A stretch of DNA of 64,000 bases from Saprospiraceae bacterium (lineage in GTDB: Bacteria > Bacteroidota > Bacteroidia > Chitinophagales > Saprospiraceae). Below, in pieces: positions 8,522 to 19,732 of this stretch. Numbering within the stretch: the first letter of the stretch is position 1; the number at the start of each line of letters is the position of its first letter. Both the position numbers and the translations under genes were made by a program. The notes under the pieces were generated by a model. That model ran no database searches, had not been told where the DNA came from, and saw nothing but the letters and a program-made list of their open reading frames with translations. The DNA lies in NCBI GenBank assembly GCA_016714085.1, contig JADJNW010000004.1:694971-758970 (forward strand), given 5' to 3'.

Positions 8522-9106
8522 TTAGAAATTACGCGTAAAGCCGATGCGGAAGCTAAATGGTGGATTGATATCGTTTTCAGGTTGGAGGGTATTGAACAAA
8601 AGCAGGATTTCGTAGCCCCAGGTGCCGCCGCTATTGTACCCACCACCCACGTAGAAATTATTACGCTCGCGGCGCAAGGCCTCTAGCCCGCTCAAGGCAT
8701 ACGAGAATACCGCTGCATTCTCAAATTCGTATTCAACATGGGCAAAGATATTGCGCACAATCTTATAACGCGTGAACACCCCCGCCGACCAGGACACGGC
8801 ATTCGCCGATTCAATATCGCCGGAGAAATTAATGCGGTAATGCGAATACAATAGATTGACGCGCGGCCCCACCGAGAATGGCTCGAATATTTTATAGCCC
8901 ACCATTGGCGAAAGCCCTATCTGAAACAAGGACTCATTCCCACTCGACGTGAATCCAAGCGTCAAACCTCCGCCATACCATAGGCGACTGGCGAATTCAC
9001 TCTGCCTGCGATCGTTTTCTCGGCTGCGGTTTTGTGCTTCAGCTGTGCTTTGCATGGTAAAAATGGCTATGAGTAGCAAAAGGCTAATCTTAATTGCATT
9101 TTTCAT
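8522..9106 (-). CDS. outer-membrane beta-barrel protein
   Basis: A 194-residue protein with a clear signal peptide (MKNAIKISLLLLIAIF..., cleavage after AEA). Alternating hydrophobic strands follow (GGGLTLGFTS, VGPRVNLLYSHYRI, FFARYKI-like segments), and the protein ends in a C-terminal aromatic strand finishing in F, as in eight-stranded OmpA/OmpX-like barrels (PF13505/PF13568 type). The likely location is the outer membrane; its role is unknown. The ATG at 9104-9106 is followed directly by the signal sequence. It is divergent from the metalloprotease gene at 9281. Confidence 0.75.
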   Translation of the reverse strand: MKNAIKISLLLLIAIFTMQSTAEAQNRSRENDRRQSEFASRLWYGGGLTLGFTSSGNESLFQIGLSPMVGYKIFEPFSVGPRVNLLYSHYRINFSGDIESANAVSWSAGVFTRYKIVRNIFAHVEYEFENAAVFSYALSGLEALRRERNNFYVGGGYNSGGTWGYEILLLFNTLQPENDINPPFSFRIGFTRNF

Positions 9107-9135
9107 TCGATTCGTATTTTTTTGTAAAAATAATG

Positions 9136-9228
9136 TAGATTATTGGAATATTGGAGTGATGGAATTTTGAAGTATTGAAATATGCTGTATTCCAACATTC
9201 TAATATTCCAGCATTTCATTATTCAATT
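9136..9228. repeat. quasi-palindromic short-word element in a divergent promoter region
   Basis: Purine-side words TTGGAATATTGGA and GGAATTTTGAAG face pyrimidine-side words ATTCCAACATTC and AATATTCCAGC, giving an imperfect long hairpin. It occupies most of the space between two divergent genes, where the promoters should be. Confidence 0.5.
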
Positions 9229-9280
9229 GTAAACGAACAGACCATCGTTTTCGCTGAAAGGTTTATTTAAATTCGCTACC

Positions 9281-12194
9281 ATGAATGTATTTTACCAGAC
9301 GTTTCGATTGATTTTATTGCTAATATTATTGCTATCGTTGGCTGCTCCTGCAACGGCGCAGGCTGTTTTTAAAGTTTCTTCGGTTGAAAATGCTTATTTA
9401 CCTGTACTTCAAGAAGAGTTATCGGATTATCGAGTAATTCATTTGGATAGTCGGTCAATATTGGACTTGATGCAAAAAAATTCAAATGATGCAGAACTAA
9501 TATTCTTATTTAATAATAATCAAAACTGGCATATACGATTGCAGGAAGAAGACATTCGCGCACAGAATTATCAGGTGCAAATACAGGGTGAAAAAGGGGT
9601 ACAAAAAATAGCAGGCAGTCGAGCAAAAACCTTTGCCGGGCAAGTGCTATCGCCTGAAAAGGGCGCTTGCAGATTGACTTTGGCAGCAGGATTTGTGTAT
9701 GGCGTATTTGAAATAGGCGAGGAGACTTGGTTCATCGAACCTGCGAAAAGATTTAATCAGGATGCTGGATTTGACGCTTATCTTTTGTATAAAATGGAAA
9801 ACGTATTACCCAATTCCAATGGGCATTGCGCGGCGATTGAATTGAATGATATTCAAATAAAAGCCGATCAGCAAAAATCAGCAGGGAGTGCTACGCAATC
9901 GAGATTGCTTTGGCAGCGGATTATCAGATGTTGCAATTATTTGGTAATGTGGAAACCTTGGAAAACTATGTCCTCGGTATTCTAAACAATGTGCATACCA
10001 ATTACGACGAGGAATTTGAGCATACCATTCGCTTTAAGGCGGTGACATTATACATTTCTACTTGTGCGACTTGCGATCCCTGGGCGCCATTGACGGATTA
10101 CCTGCAATTACTGGCGAATTTCAGGGATTGGAGCAACGGTGGTGGCTTTGAAATTATTTATGATCTTGCAACTTTGTGGACAGGACGAGTACTCGACAAT
10201 AATATCGGTGGTGGTGGCTATTTTGGGGGGCTTTGCAGCAACCAACGTTATCAGTTATTACGGCGCTATTCAGCAAACGCAGGCTTGATGCGGGCGCTAC
10301 AAGCGCATGAATTGGGTCATAATCTCAATGCCCGACACGATACCGACGGTTCGCCTTATATTATGGCACCCAGAATTCAGGATGTACACGAATGGTCTTC
10401 TGTATCGCTGAACACGATTAATACTTATTTTAATAATGTTGTAAATGCGCAGAATTGCGTCTCCGCTTGTGATAATCTAACCGCGCCACAAGCTGCATTT
10501 ATTACCACATCGACCAGTGGTTGTGCACCATTGACGGTACAATTTATCAATCAATCCGCTGTGAATGCAAATAGTTGGCAATGGCTTTTCCCGGAAGGGT
10601 TAACTTCTTTTGATAAAAATCCCGTGGCGACTTTCACTGCACCCGGCACTTATAAAGTGCAATTAGTGGCCAGCAATCCGATAGGATTTGATACAACGGA
10701 GACTTTAATCCTGGTGAAAGACAGACCCGATGGGGCTTTCAGCATTAATTCGACGGAAGGTTCAGCGATGATCACTACTACGAATAGCTCCGCAGACGCT
10801 ACGAATTATCTTTGGCGCTTTGGTGATGGAAAAACCAGCACAGATGCGAACCCTACGCATATTTATACTTCGGATGGGAATTACACAGTGACCTTAATCG
10901 CGCAAAATGAATGCGGGAACGATACCACAACTCAAAGCGTTAATATTTCCACCGCGCCAACGGCTGATTTTTCTGCGCAAATGACCAGTGGCTGCGCGCC
11001 TTTGACCGTGCAATTTCAAAATAATGCTTCTGCGAATGCGACTGCTTTTGAATGGCAATTTCCAGGCGGCGTACCTTCGAGTTCTGCTGCTCAAAATCCA
11101 AGCGTAAATTATTTGCAACCAGGCGTTTACAAAGTAATATTGATCGTGCGCAACGCTACGGGCAATGCCATGATCACCAAAAATGACTTTATCACTGTAA
11201 AAGGCAAACCCGGCGCGGCTTTCAGCTTTAGTCAGTCAGAAAATGTAGTGACTTTTACCAATCAATCCTTGAATGCGCAGAGCTATCTTTGGAATTTCGG
11301 AGATGATAGCATTAGCAATTTGCCAAACCCTGTTCATACTTTCTCAAATCCAGGTACTTACGCGGTGCAATTAATAGCTATGAATGAATGTGGTAATGAT
11401 ACATTACAACAAAACGTAACGCTTAGCGGCGCAGCGCCTTTGGCGAGTTTTAATAGCAATATTCAAGAAGGCTGCGCACCCTTTACGGTTCAATTTTCTG
11501 ATCTTACCAATGGAAATGTGACGCAACGAAACTGGTTTTTCCAGGTGGAACGCCATCAACTTCGCAAGCAGCGAATCCAATGATTACTTATGCCCAGCCA
11601 GGCAGCTATTCGGTTACATTGATCGCAGAAAACTTCTGGGGGAAGGATACGCTCATATTGTCTGATTATATGGAAGTTTTTGCGCAGCCCGACGCAAGCT
11701 TTGAGCATACGGTGGATGGTCAGGAAGTGACTTTTCAATCGGTTTATGCTTATCCTGATTGGCAGTATGAATGGCGATTCGGCGATGGCGCGACTTCTAA
11801 TGAAATGAAGCCAAGCCATTTTTTTGCACATCCCGGCGAATACACAGTGGAACTGCGCGTTACCAACACTTGTGGAACAGCTATGAGCAGCAAAACGGTA
11901 GTGATTGTGATAACAGCTACGACAAATACAGATTTCTTAGACATTTTTCAGCTTTCACCGAATCCGGCGTCAGGGCGAATAGAATTATTCTTGCAAGGCC
12001 GCTCGCAAAAAAAATTGCAGGCTCGGCTAATTAATGTGCTGGGTCAGGAATTAAAGCATTGGCAAATTGATTTTTCGTCAGGCAATTATAAAGAAATAGT
12101 TGATTGCTCAAAATTAACGTCAGGTACGTATTGGCTTGAAATCATTGGCTTGGAAGGCGCTGCATCTCGTGCTTTCATTTTGCAAAAGCAATAG
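9281..12194 (+). CDS. secreted metzincin metalloprotease with PKD repeats and T9SS sorting domain (frameshifted)
   Basis: The gene reads as a protein of about 970 residues in three frames. It has a signal peptide (cleavage near ATAQA), a propeptide, then a catalytic domain with HELGHNLNARHD (about residue 342) and a Met-turn YIMAP, the signature of reprolysin-type metzincins. Six PKD-type domains follow, with recurring GCAPLTVQF and WxFGDG motifs. The protein closes with a Por-type type IX secretion sorting domain (LSPNPASGRIELF ... SGTYWLEI). It is therefore predicted to be secreted or surface-attached through T9SS. Break one is near 9895 (first frame ends 9985; correct frame continues AIEIALAADYQML). 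Break two is near 11538, where one T is missing from a T run (frame ends 11583; correct continuation is FFPGGTPSTSQAANP). Both look like single-base deletions. Confidence 0.88.
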
Positions 12195-12504
12195 GCTTGC
12201 TTCAATTTTTAACAACGCATCCCAGAATTTTATGCTAATTTTGAACTTTAAAGTATAAAAACAAGCATAATTTACGTTGTAGCCTAAAGCCGAATTCTGC
12301 CCTTCGAACATTCGAGTGATTTACCTGCTTCTGAAGATTTGAAAATGGCTTCGGAATGAGGAAACTGTTTAATCCCAAAATGATGCATCGAAATTTTTCT
12401 TTTAGACTTGAGAAAATAGATTCTAGATTTTAGACGGATTCGAGTCTAAAGTCTATCGCCTAACATCTAAGGTCTCAAAAAAGAGATTTCGACATCCCAT
12501 TGTT
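12195..12504. other. intergenic region with a TAGAC short-word hairpin
   Basis: No gene is visible. At about 12398-12475, repeated words TTTTAGAC, TAGATTCTAGA, GTCTAAAG and CTAAGGTCTC form imperfect inverted repeats of the same quasi-palindromic style as other intergenic elements here. No promoter matching TAnnTTTG was found. Confidence 0.4.
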
Positions 12505-15500
12505 ATGAGACGAGTTTTAATCCTGTGGCATATCTTCATCCTTCCCTGGCTGGCCTACGCCCAGAACTGCGGAATTGTAGATACCATTCTGATTGGTACC
12601 AATCGAACGGTGACTTACAATTTTGAAGTGACGGATGTAGTGAACGACGATCTTGCCGACCCTAATCAAGGTATTTGCGGTATCGAAATAGAGTTTTTGC
12701 ATCAGTTTTCTGAGAATATGGAGTTGTGGATCACCTCACCTTCCGGTCAAATGGTGCAATTGATTGGATCCAACACTTCTGATGCTTTGGCCTTTACTTT
12801 TGCGGCTCGATGGGATATTACTTTTGTGCCTTGCGCTGCTACGGCGATTCCTGACAGTGGTTATGTAGCACAGTGGGATAACAATCAACCCCGCAATTTT
12901 ATTAGCGGTGGGCGCTATACAGGTTCTTATTATCCTTATGATGGCTGTTTGGAAGATTTTGACACCGGCCCTGTCAATGGGCAATGGACGATCACGATTC
13001 GGAATAACCCTTCGGTGTATCAAGGTGCGGTGGTGGGTTTTCGCTTGCGCTTGTGCGATGAGCGTGGCTTTTTGTGTTGCTTTGCAGATGCGGGGAGTTT
13101 GGCTTCCTATCCTGATGTGACGAGCTGCGAAGGTAATGATACATTGCAATTGAATATTCCGCCAGTTTATACCGGCTTGCCGCCTGATACCGCCGAGTAC
13201 GCTTATACGTATCTGATTAGTCAAAATGATATTCTTTTAGCTTATGATTCTGTACCAGATTTGCGTGGCTTGGCGGCTGGAACGTATCAGGTTTGTGGTT
13301 TATCTTATAAAAAAACAGATATTGATAGTTTCCCATTGCCTAATAGTGTGCAAACGCTTAGCCAGCTTCGGCAGCAATTGAATGGAAATCTTCTGTTGTA
13401 TTGCGGAAAAATCACAAATGATTGTATAAATGTCACGATTACACCGCAGGGCGATACGACTTTTGTAACCGAAACGATTTGCCAAGGCGAGTCTTATGCA
13501 ATTGGAAATCAAACTTTTACCACAACTGGCGAATACGACGTCACGATCACGGGCGCGGATGGCTGTAGCAGCACAACTCACTTGAGCTTGACCGTGCTTG
13601 CCTCGGATGTAATAAATTTGAACGAGACCCTTTGCGTCGGCGATTCGATTCAAGTTGGTAATTCGATTTATAAAACCAGCGGCATTTATCGAGATACACT
13701 TACCAATGTGGATGGCTGCGATAGTATTATTAATTTGAATTTGACGGTGTTGGATAGTATTATCACGAATATTAATGCTAGCATTTGTGCGGGCGGAACA
13801 TATACCGTTGGTAATCAAAATTTTACAATTGCAGGAAGTTATACGATTCCGCTTACTTCGGCATTGGGTTGCGATAGTATTGTCAACCTGAGGTTAACCG
13901 TATTAAACCCAAGTGCTGTTATTGCCAGTTTTGGCACGTTGGATTGCTTCAATGCCTCTGTTACTCTGGATGGAAGCGGCTCAACTCCCGCAGGAGTTAC
14001 ATTTCGATGGCTCAATGCTAGTGGCGTTGAAATTGGCAATACCTCGACCGTTAATGTGACTTCACCGGGCACTTATTTTTTGGAGATCTCCCAATCTTCT
14101 GATGGCATCATTTGCAGGAGCCAAAATTCTGTAATAGTTAATCAAAACACCCAAAATACGATCGTTGCAGCTGTTGCCAATCCACCTTCATTAAGTTGCA
14201 CGAATGCGCAGATTACATTGAATGGCAGTGGTTCTACGCAAGGCGCAGGCATTACTTATCTTTGGAATGGGCCGGGCATTCTAAGTGGCGGAAATACGTT
14301 GATGCCGGTTGTCAACCAACCAGGAACATACCAATTGATCGTTGCTAGTTCTAGCGGCTTATGCGCTGATACTGCTACAGTTACGGTCAATCGAGATGTA
14401 AATACGCCCATCGCTGATGCCGGAAACGGAGATACGTTGAATTGTACCAAATCAAGCGTCACAATTGGTGGCGGCACGACATCAACGGGTCCAAATATCA
14501 CTTATCGCTGGCAAACCAATGGTGGCAGCTTTGTTGGCGCAACGAACACGCGTACCGTTGTTGTCAATGCACCGGGAGATTATACTTTGATCGTAACCGA
14601 TACCAATTCTGGTTGTACCGCGAATGATATTACCACGGTCATTAGAGATACCATTGCGCCTATTGCAAATGCTGGTGAACCCGACACGATCACTTGCAGC
14701 CGCCCCGATGCTTTGCTCAATGGCAATGGCTCTTCCACGGGGCAGAATTTTCGCTATACCTGGACGACCCTTGCTGGAGCGCTTATTGGCAATGATATTA
14801 CAGAAACGGTCACTCAACCAGGTAAATATGTATTACAAGTTTTAAATGTGACCAGCGGTTGCTCAAGTCGAGATTCGGTGGATATTGCAGTAGAATTAGG
14901 TGTTCCCACGATCACATTTGGCGAAAGCCAGATTTCTTGTGACTCCAATTTCCTGAATTTACAGGCTTTTGTCAATCCTGCCAATGGAACTTACGCTTAT
15001 GCCTGGAATGGCCCGGGACTTCAATCACCACCCGATCAACCAACAGTGCGCGTGAATGCAGCAGGAGATTACATCTTGACAGTCAGGAATTTACAAAACG
15101 ATTGTATTGTAACAGATACGATATCTGTAACCGCCCAGAGTTGCGACGTATGCGTTCAAGGGCTTGCGCCAGATACGCTTAATTGTTCAAATGCAGCGGT
15201 GACGCTGCAAGCGACACTTTGCGATCCAATTTGTACCGATTGTACCATTACTTGGATGACGCTTGATGGTAACTTTGTTTCTGGCACGGATGGCTTGACG
15301 CCAATTGTGGATGCGCCTGGGACGTATACGATTACCCTGACGAATAGTTCTAATTTTTCTGCTTCGGTTTCTTTTGTAGTACTTGAAAATATTGAATTAC
15401 CGATAGTTGATCCTGGGAATGATGCTACTATTACTTGCACACAACCTTCGGTGACTATTGGTGGAAGCGGCACTTCTTCTGGTGCTCAATATACTTATAC

Positions 15501-17999
15501 CTGGACGAGCGCAAATGGCAGTGTCATTATGCCAAATAACTCGACAATAAGCACTGTTAATCAATCAGATATATATTATTTAGAAGTGTTGAATACACTA
15601 ACTGGTTGTCGTGCAATAGACTCGGTGATCGTGCGAATTGATACCTTTCCGCCGATCGCAGAGGCTGGGCCGTCTGCGGCTTTGACTTGCAATGCTTCCC
15701 TCGCAACGCTTGATGGCACAGGCTCATCGACGGGATCAAACTTCACTTACGTCTGGACGACTTCGCAAGGAAGTACGATTTCTGGCGTCAATACGTTGAT
15801 GCCTACTGTCAATGCTGCCGGAACGTATTTTTTGATCGTAACAGATACCTTGAACGGCTGCTCCGCTATGGATAGCGTCATCGTTACATCTGACGATTTG
15901 CCTGTTATTCCTGCAATTGCTGACACAGCGCTGAATTGTATAAATGAATCTGTTCTTTTGAATGGAATTTTGCCAAATAATGGTAATTTTTCGGCTCGCT
16001 GGTGCGAATTAGACAATAATGACAATCCAATTAATTGCAAAGATAGCTTAAGTATAACGGTTTCAACACCAGGTCGTTATCGTTTTGAAGTGACCAATAC
16101 GGACAATGGCTGTAGCGCATCCAGGGTGGTAAATGTTCAAGACAACCGCGTTGTGCCAATAGTAGATGCCGGGACAAGTGATACTTTGGGTTGCAACCAA
16201 CCTGATTTGACGTTGAATGGAATGGTAACTCCATCAAATGGAAATTATACTTACCAATGGTCAGCCGGCAACGGCAGTCCGATTCAAAATCCGACAACGC
16301 TCGCACCAACTATTTCTTTACCAGATACTTATATATTAGTAGCAACCAATCTTGACAATGGTTGTGTTAGCACGGATAGTGTTGAAATTTTGGCGAATAC
16401 CGAAGCACCGGTCGTTTTTGCTGGTTTTGACACAACACTGAATTGTGCGACTACTAGCATTCGTTTGAACCCACAAGTCATCGGCAATAATTTGCAATAT
16501 CAATGGACAACGCCTGATGGCAATATTTCGTCAGGTGCAGATTCGCCCAATCCAACTGTGGATGCTCCAGGATTTTACATATTAAATGTAACCAATATAA
16601 TTAGTGGTTGTAGTGAACAAGATACAGTTCAAGTAAGTCAAAATGCTGATAAACCGACTGCATTAATCGCAAATGCCAACAATCTCTCACTAGGCATGAC
16701 TGCTGCACTTGTTGGTGCGGATTATAAAAACCCGGAGGTAGGCACACGCGCAGTGACACCGCTTACGTGTACACGCGATGAAACCATCATAGATGCTAGT
16801 ATTTCCTCAGCAGGTGGGGATTTTGTAGTTCAATGGACGGATCCAAGTGGTGTGGTTTTATCAGATACAGATTTAATGCTGAATGCTACTCAAGCAGGCA
16901 ATTATCAATTGCGCATCACCAGTCTTGTCAATGGTTGTAGCGATTCGATCCAGGTGAACGTGCCGATTGACACGATGCCTCCAACAATTTCAATAGCACC
17001 GCCTACTTCGCTTGATTGTGAAGTGACGGAAACTCAATTGGTAGCAAGCGCTTCGGGGGGAAATAATTTTACTTATGCCTGGACGACCCAAAATGGAGAA
17101 ATCCTCACGGGTCAAAATAGTGCCAATGCTACCGTTGGTAAAAGCGGAAATTATACGGTGGCAATCACCAGAGCCGATAACGGCTGCACCGGCGAAGCCA
17201 GTATTCTGGTAGAAGCGATTGAAAGCGCGATTGAACAAGTATTTTTCACCATTCTCAAACCCAATTGTTTTGAGCGTGGCAGCGCAACGGTGACAATTGA
17301 TTCTGTGCAGGGCGGCGCAGCGCCTTATTTATACTCTCTTTTTGATTCTCCTTTTACCACAAGGAATGTATTTGAAAACCTCGCTACGGGTACTTATGAT
17401 CTTGCTATTCAGGATCGAAATGGTTGTGAATGGGAATCGCAAGTGACTATTCCTGCACCCGACACGATCCAGGTGCAACTGAGCGAAGACGTAGAAATTG
17501 ATCTTGGCGACTCGACCGAATTGGTGGCGACGATTATTCCCGCCGATTTTATTTCCATCGTTTGGAAAAGTGCAGGTGAAGCGGATACCTCTAATTTGCA
17601 ACAAAGAATCGTAACGCCGCCGCGCTCTACGACTTATTTTGTGGAAGTGACAGGCACTAATGGCTGTGTAGCTATTGCAAAAGTGACCGTTTTTGTAAAT
17701 GAGACGATAGATTTATTTATTCCTAATGTCTTTTCTCCCAATGGAGATGGAATTAATGATGTTTTTATGCCTTTTGCCGGGCAAAATGTCAAGAATATCA
17801 AAATGTTTATGATTTTTGATCGCTGGGGCGACCGCGTCTATATAGCTGGCCGTTTCAACCCAATGATATCAACTTTGGCTGGGATGGCAATCACAATGGA
17901 CAGCCGATGGATCCTGCGGTTTTTGGCTACTTTGCGGAGGTAGAACTCAGTGATGGACGCATCGAAATTATAAAAGGGGATGTAACGCTGGTACGATAA
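12505..17999 (+). CDS. giant secreted P-domain protein with repetitive Ig-like modules and CHU_C terminus (frameshifted at the end)
   Basis: A protein of about 1,830 residues. After a signal peptide (ends at LAYAQ) comes a proprotein-convertase-type P domain (about residues 20-195, ELWITSPSGQMVQLIG, GQWTITIRNN). Next are three modules of about 45 residues with the pattern ICxGxxYxxGNQxF...GCDSxxxLxLTVL (about 320-470). About a dozen modules of roughly 85 residues follow, each with a Cys, LNGSGS-like turn, YxW, GxYxLxV and NGCS motif. The C-terminus is a gliding-motility-associated CHU_C domain (IPNVFSPNGDGINDVF), which directs type IX secretion. Frame one ends at 17943. A missing base near 17860 hides the true end, which reads DINFGWDGNHNGQPMDP and stops at 17999. 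A role as a surface adhesin is inferred. Confidence 0.87.
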
Positions 18000-18100
18000 A
18001 GCTCAATTTGCAAAGAATTCAAAAAGTCCGTATCTTTCAACACGATAAAAGAACCATCTATTTTTAGATTATGTTTTAGTTCTATATAATAAAGGATATC

Positions 18101-18661
18101 ATGACTGCGACGCTTCCAAAGCGACTTTTTACGGTAGAAGATTTTTATAAAATGCTGGAATCCGGCATTTTAAATGAAGATGATCGCGTCGAATTAATCA
18201 ATGGCGAAATTGTAGAAATGAGTCCAATTGGAAGCAAACACGCGGCTTGCGTAAAACGCCTCAATGAGTTACTGAAAGATTTGCTGGGCAAATCAGTAAT
18301 TATTAGTGTTCAAGACCCTATTCGGATAAATGAATTTTCAGAGCCGGAACCGGATATCGCCATCGTTCGTCGTCGCGCAGATTTCTACGCAGATTCCCAC
18401 CCCGAACCGCAAGATGTGTTGCTTTTGATTGAAGTTGCAGACAGTTCATTTCCGATTGACAGAAAAGTAAAAGTGCCGCTTTATGCTGAAGCGGGCATTC
18501 CAGAAGTTTGGATTGTAGATTTGATTCAGGAAAAAATGCTCGTATTTCGACTGCCCAAAGGTAAAAAATATCAAGAGGAGCAAAAATTATCAGCCTCAGA
18601 TGCACTCACCATCCCAGCCGCTTCTAATCCCTCCATCGCAGTAGCAGATATTTTAGGCTAA
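18101..18661 (+). CDS. Uma2 family (DUF820) restriction-endonuclease-fold protein
   Basis: A 186-residue protein with the family's ordered motifs: FTVEDFYKMLE near the start, RVELINGEIVEMSPIG, EPEPDIAIVRRR, VLLLIEVADSS and YAEAGIPEVWIVDL. The acidic and lysine positions (PEPDIAIV, EVADSS, KVPLYAEAG) correspond to the PD-(D/E)XK-like core. Uma2 proteins are abundant in cyanobacteria and Bacteroidota, and their natural substrate is not established. The gene stands alone, about 100 bases after the giant P-domain gene. Confidence 0.88.
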   Translation: MTATLPKRLFTVEDFYKMLESGILNEDDRVELINGEIVEMSPIGSKHAACVKRLNELLKDLLGKSVIISVQDPIRINEFSEPEPDIAIVRRRADFYADSHPEPQDVLLLIEVADSSFPIDRKVKVPLYAEAGIPEVWIVDLIQEKMLVFRLPKGKKYQEEQKLSASDALTIPAASNPSIAVADILG

Positions 18662-19038
18662 GTTATTTTATTGAAAATCAGCTATTTATTTCACATGTAT
18701 TCTCATCAGTATCTCAATAGATTGTAATAAAAACTGTCGCTCCGATAAACCCGAAACGACAGCGCTGTCAGCTATTGCCGACTTAAATGATTGAACACCC
18801 AATTGACCATGATATTATCAAATAATATCAATTCTTCGGATGTAAATTTATCTCTGCTCCGCTTGCCAAATACTGACAATTCTCATCTTGGCACGGTGAC
18901 TTTTATCAATCGAATCCTTAGCATTTAACCTCGTTTTAACGTTTTTCCTCCAATTTTAAGCATTTTTTCACAGGACAGATACGTTATAGCTCCATCTTTA
19001 AAACGAGAAATCTGATTATAAAGAAAAAAACAAAAACC
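18662..19038. other. gene-free stretch with overlapping hairpins
   Basis: CTGTCG (18734-18739) pairs with CGACAG (18757-18762). The latter overlaps the palindrome ACAGCGCTGT (18759-18768), so two mutually exclusive folds are possible. There is no T-run. The rest of the stretch is AT-rich, with no supported gene or consensus promoter. Confidence 0.4.
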
Positions 19039-19635
19039 ATGAAACAACTACGTTATTTGACAGTCACCTTGTTAGCTCTCTTGTTTGTAAGCGTGAGCCT
19101 GACGGCGCAAGTACGCATCAACCCGAAAGTGGGAGTAAACGTATCAGCAGTAGATGCCAAATTGAAAGACATCCGAGCAGAAGCTCGTGTCGGCTGGAAT
19201 GCTGGTCTTGATCTTCGCTTCGGTGAAGGCGCGCTTTACTTCACGCCGGGCGTGCATTATTTCAACTATACTGCTCGTTTGATCAAAGATCTGGATGATC
19301 CAAATGATGTGGAATTCAAAGACGAAACCACGATCCAAAACCTGAAAGTGCCCGTCAATATTGGCTTGCGCTTAACAGGAGAAGGCGGATTGCTCCAGCT
19401 TCATGCCAAGGGCGGTGTCACGCCGAGCTATGTATTGAGCGTGAAAGAAAAAGCGGGTTTTGCTTTTGATAAAGACAGTTTGAAGGATTGGACTTTCGGT
19501 GCAAACGTTGGCTTGGGCGTGGATGTACTGTTCCTTACCGTCGATTTGAATTACGAAATCGGTTTGTCCGACTATTTTGAAGGCGCAGAAGGCAAGAATA
19601 ATATGCTGACCCTAAGCGCGGGGATTAAGTTTTAA
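19039..19635 (+). CDS. outer-membrane beta-barrel protein (PF13568-like)
   Basis: A 198-residue protein with a signal peptide (cleavage near SLTAQ) and a mature part of alternating strands: VRINPKVGVNVSAVD, ARVGWNAGLDLRFGEG, LYFTPGVHYF, PVNIGLRLTGEG and a final NMLTLSAGIKF ending in F. This is the standard small Bacteroidota outer-membrane barrel related to PorT-type domains. The specific ligand or role cannot be inferred. It runs towards the convergent papain-like gene, with a short-word hairpin between their stops. Confidence 0.8.
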   Translation: MKQLRYLTVTLLALLFVSVSLTAQVRINPKVGVNVSAVDAKLKDIRAEARVGWNAGLDLRFGEGALYFTPGVHYFNYTARLIKDLDDPNDVEFKDETTIQNLKVPVNIGLRLTGEGGLLQLHAKGGVTPSYVLSVKEKAGFAFDKDSLKDWTFGANVGLGVDVLFLTVDLNYEIGLSDYFEGAEGKNNMLTLSAGIKF

Positions 19636-19644
19636 GCTGGAGGA

Positions 19645-19728
19645 TGGGGTGATAAGAGAATAGGGTGATTTTTTAAGTATGCTCATAAATTCATCCTATT
19701 TATCCTATTACCCCATTACCCTATATAC
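19645..19728. repeat. quasi-palindromic hairpin between convergent genes
   Basis: The left arm has GGATGGGGTGATAAGAG and AATAGGGTGA. The right arm has TCATCCTATTTATCCTATTA and CCCCATTACCC. The arms can form a long imperfect stem between two convergent stop codons and may terminate both genes. Confidence 0.5.
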
Positions 19729-19732
19729 CAAT

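Noticed and set aside
12736..16309. Several minus-strand ORFs opposite the giant P-domain gene
   Set aside because: Mirror images of its repetitive Thr/Gly/Asn-rich modules; no start context or protein features.
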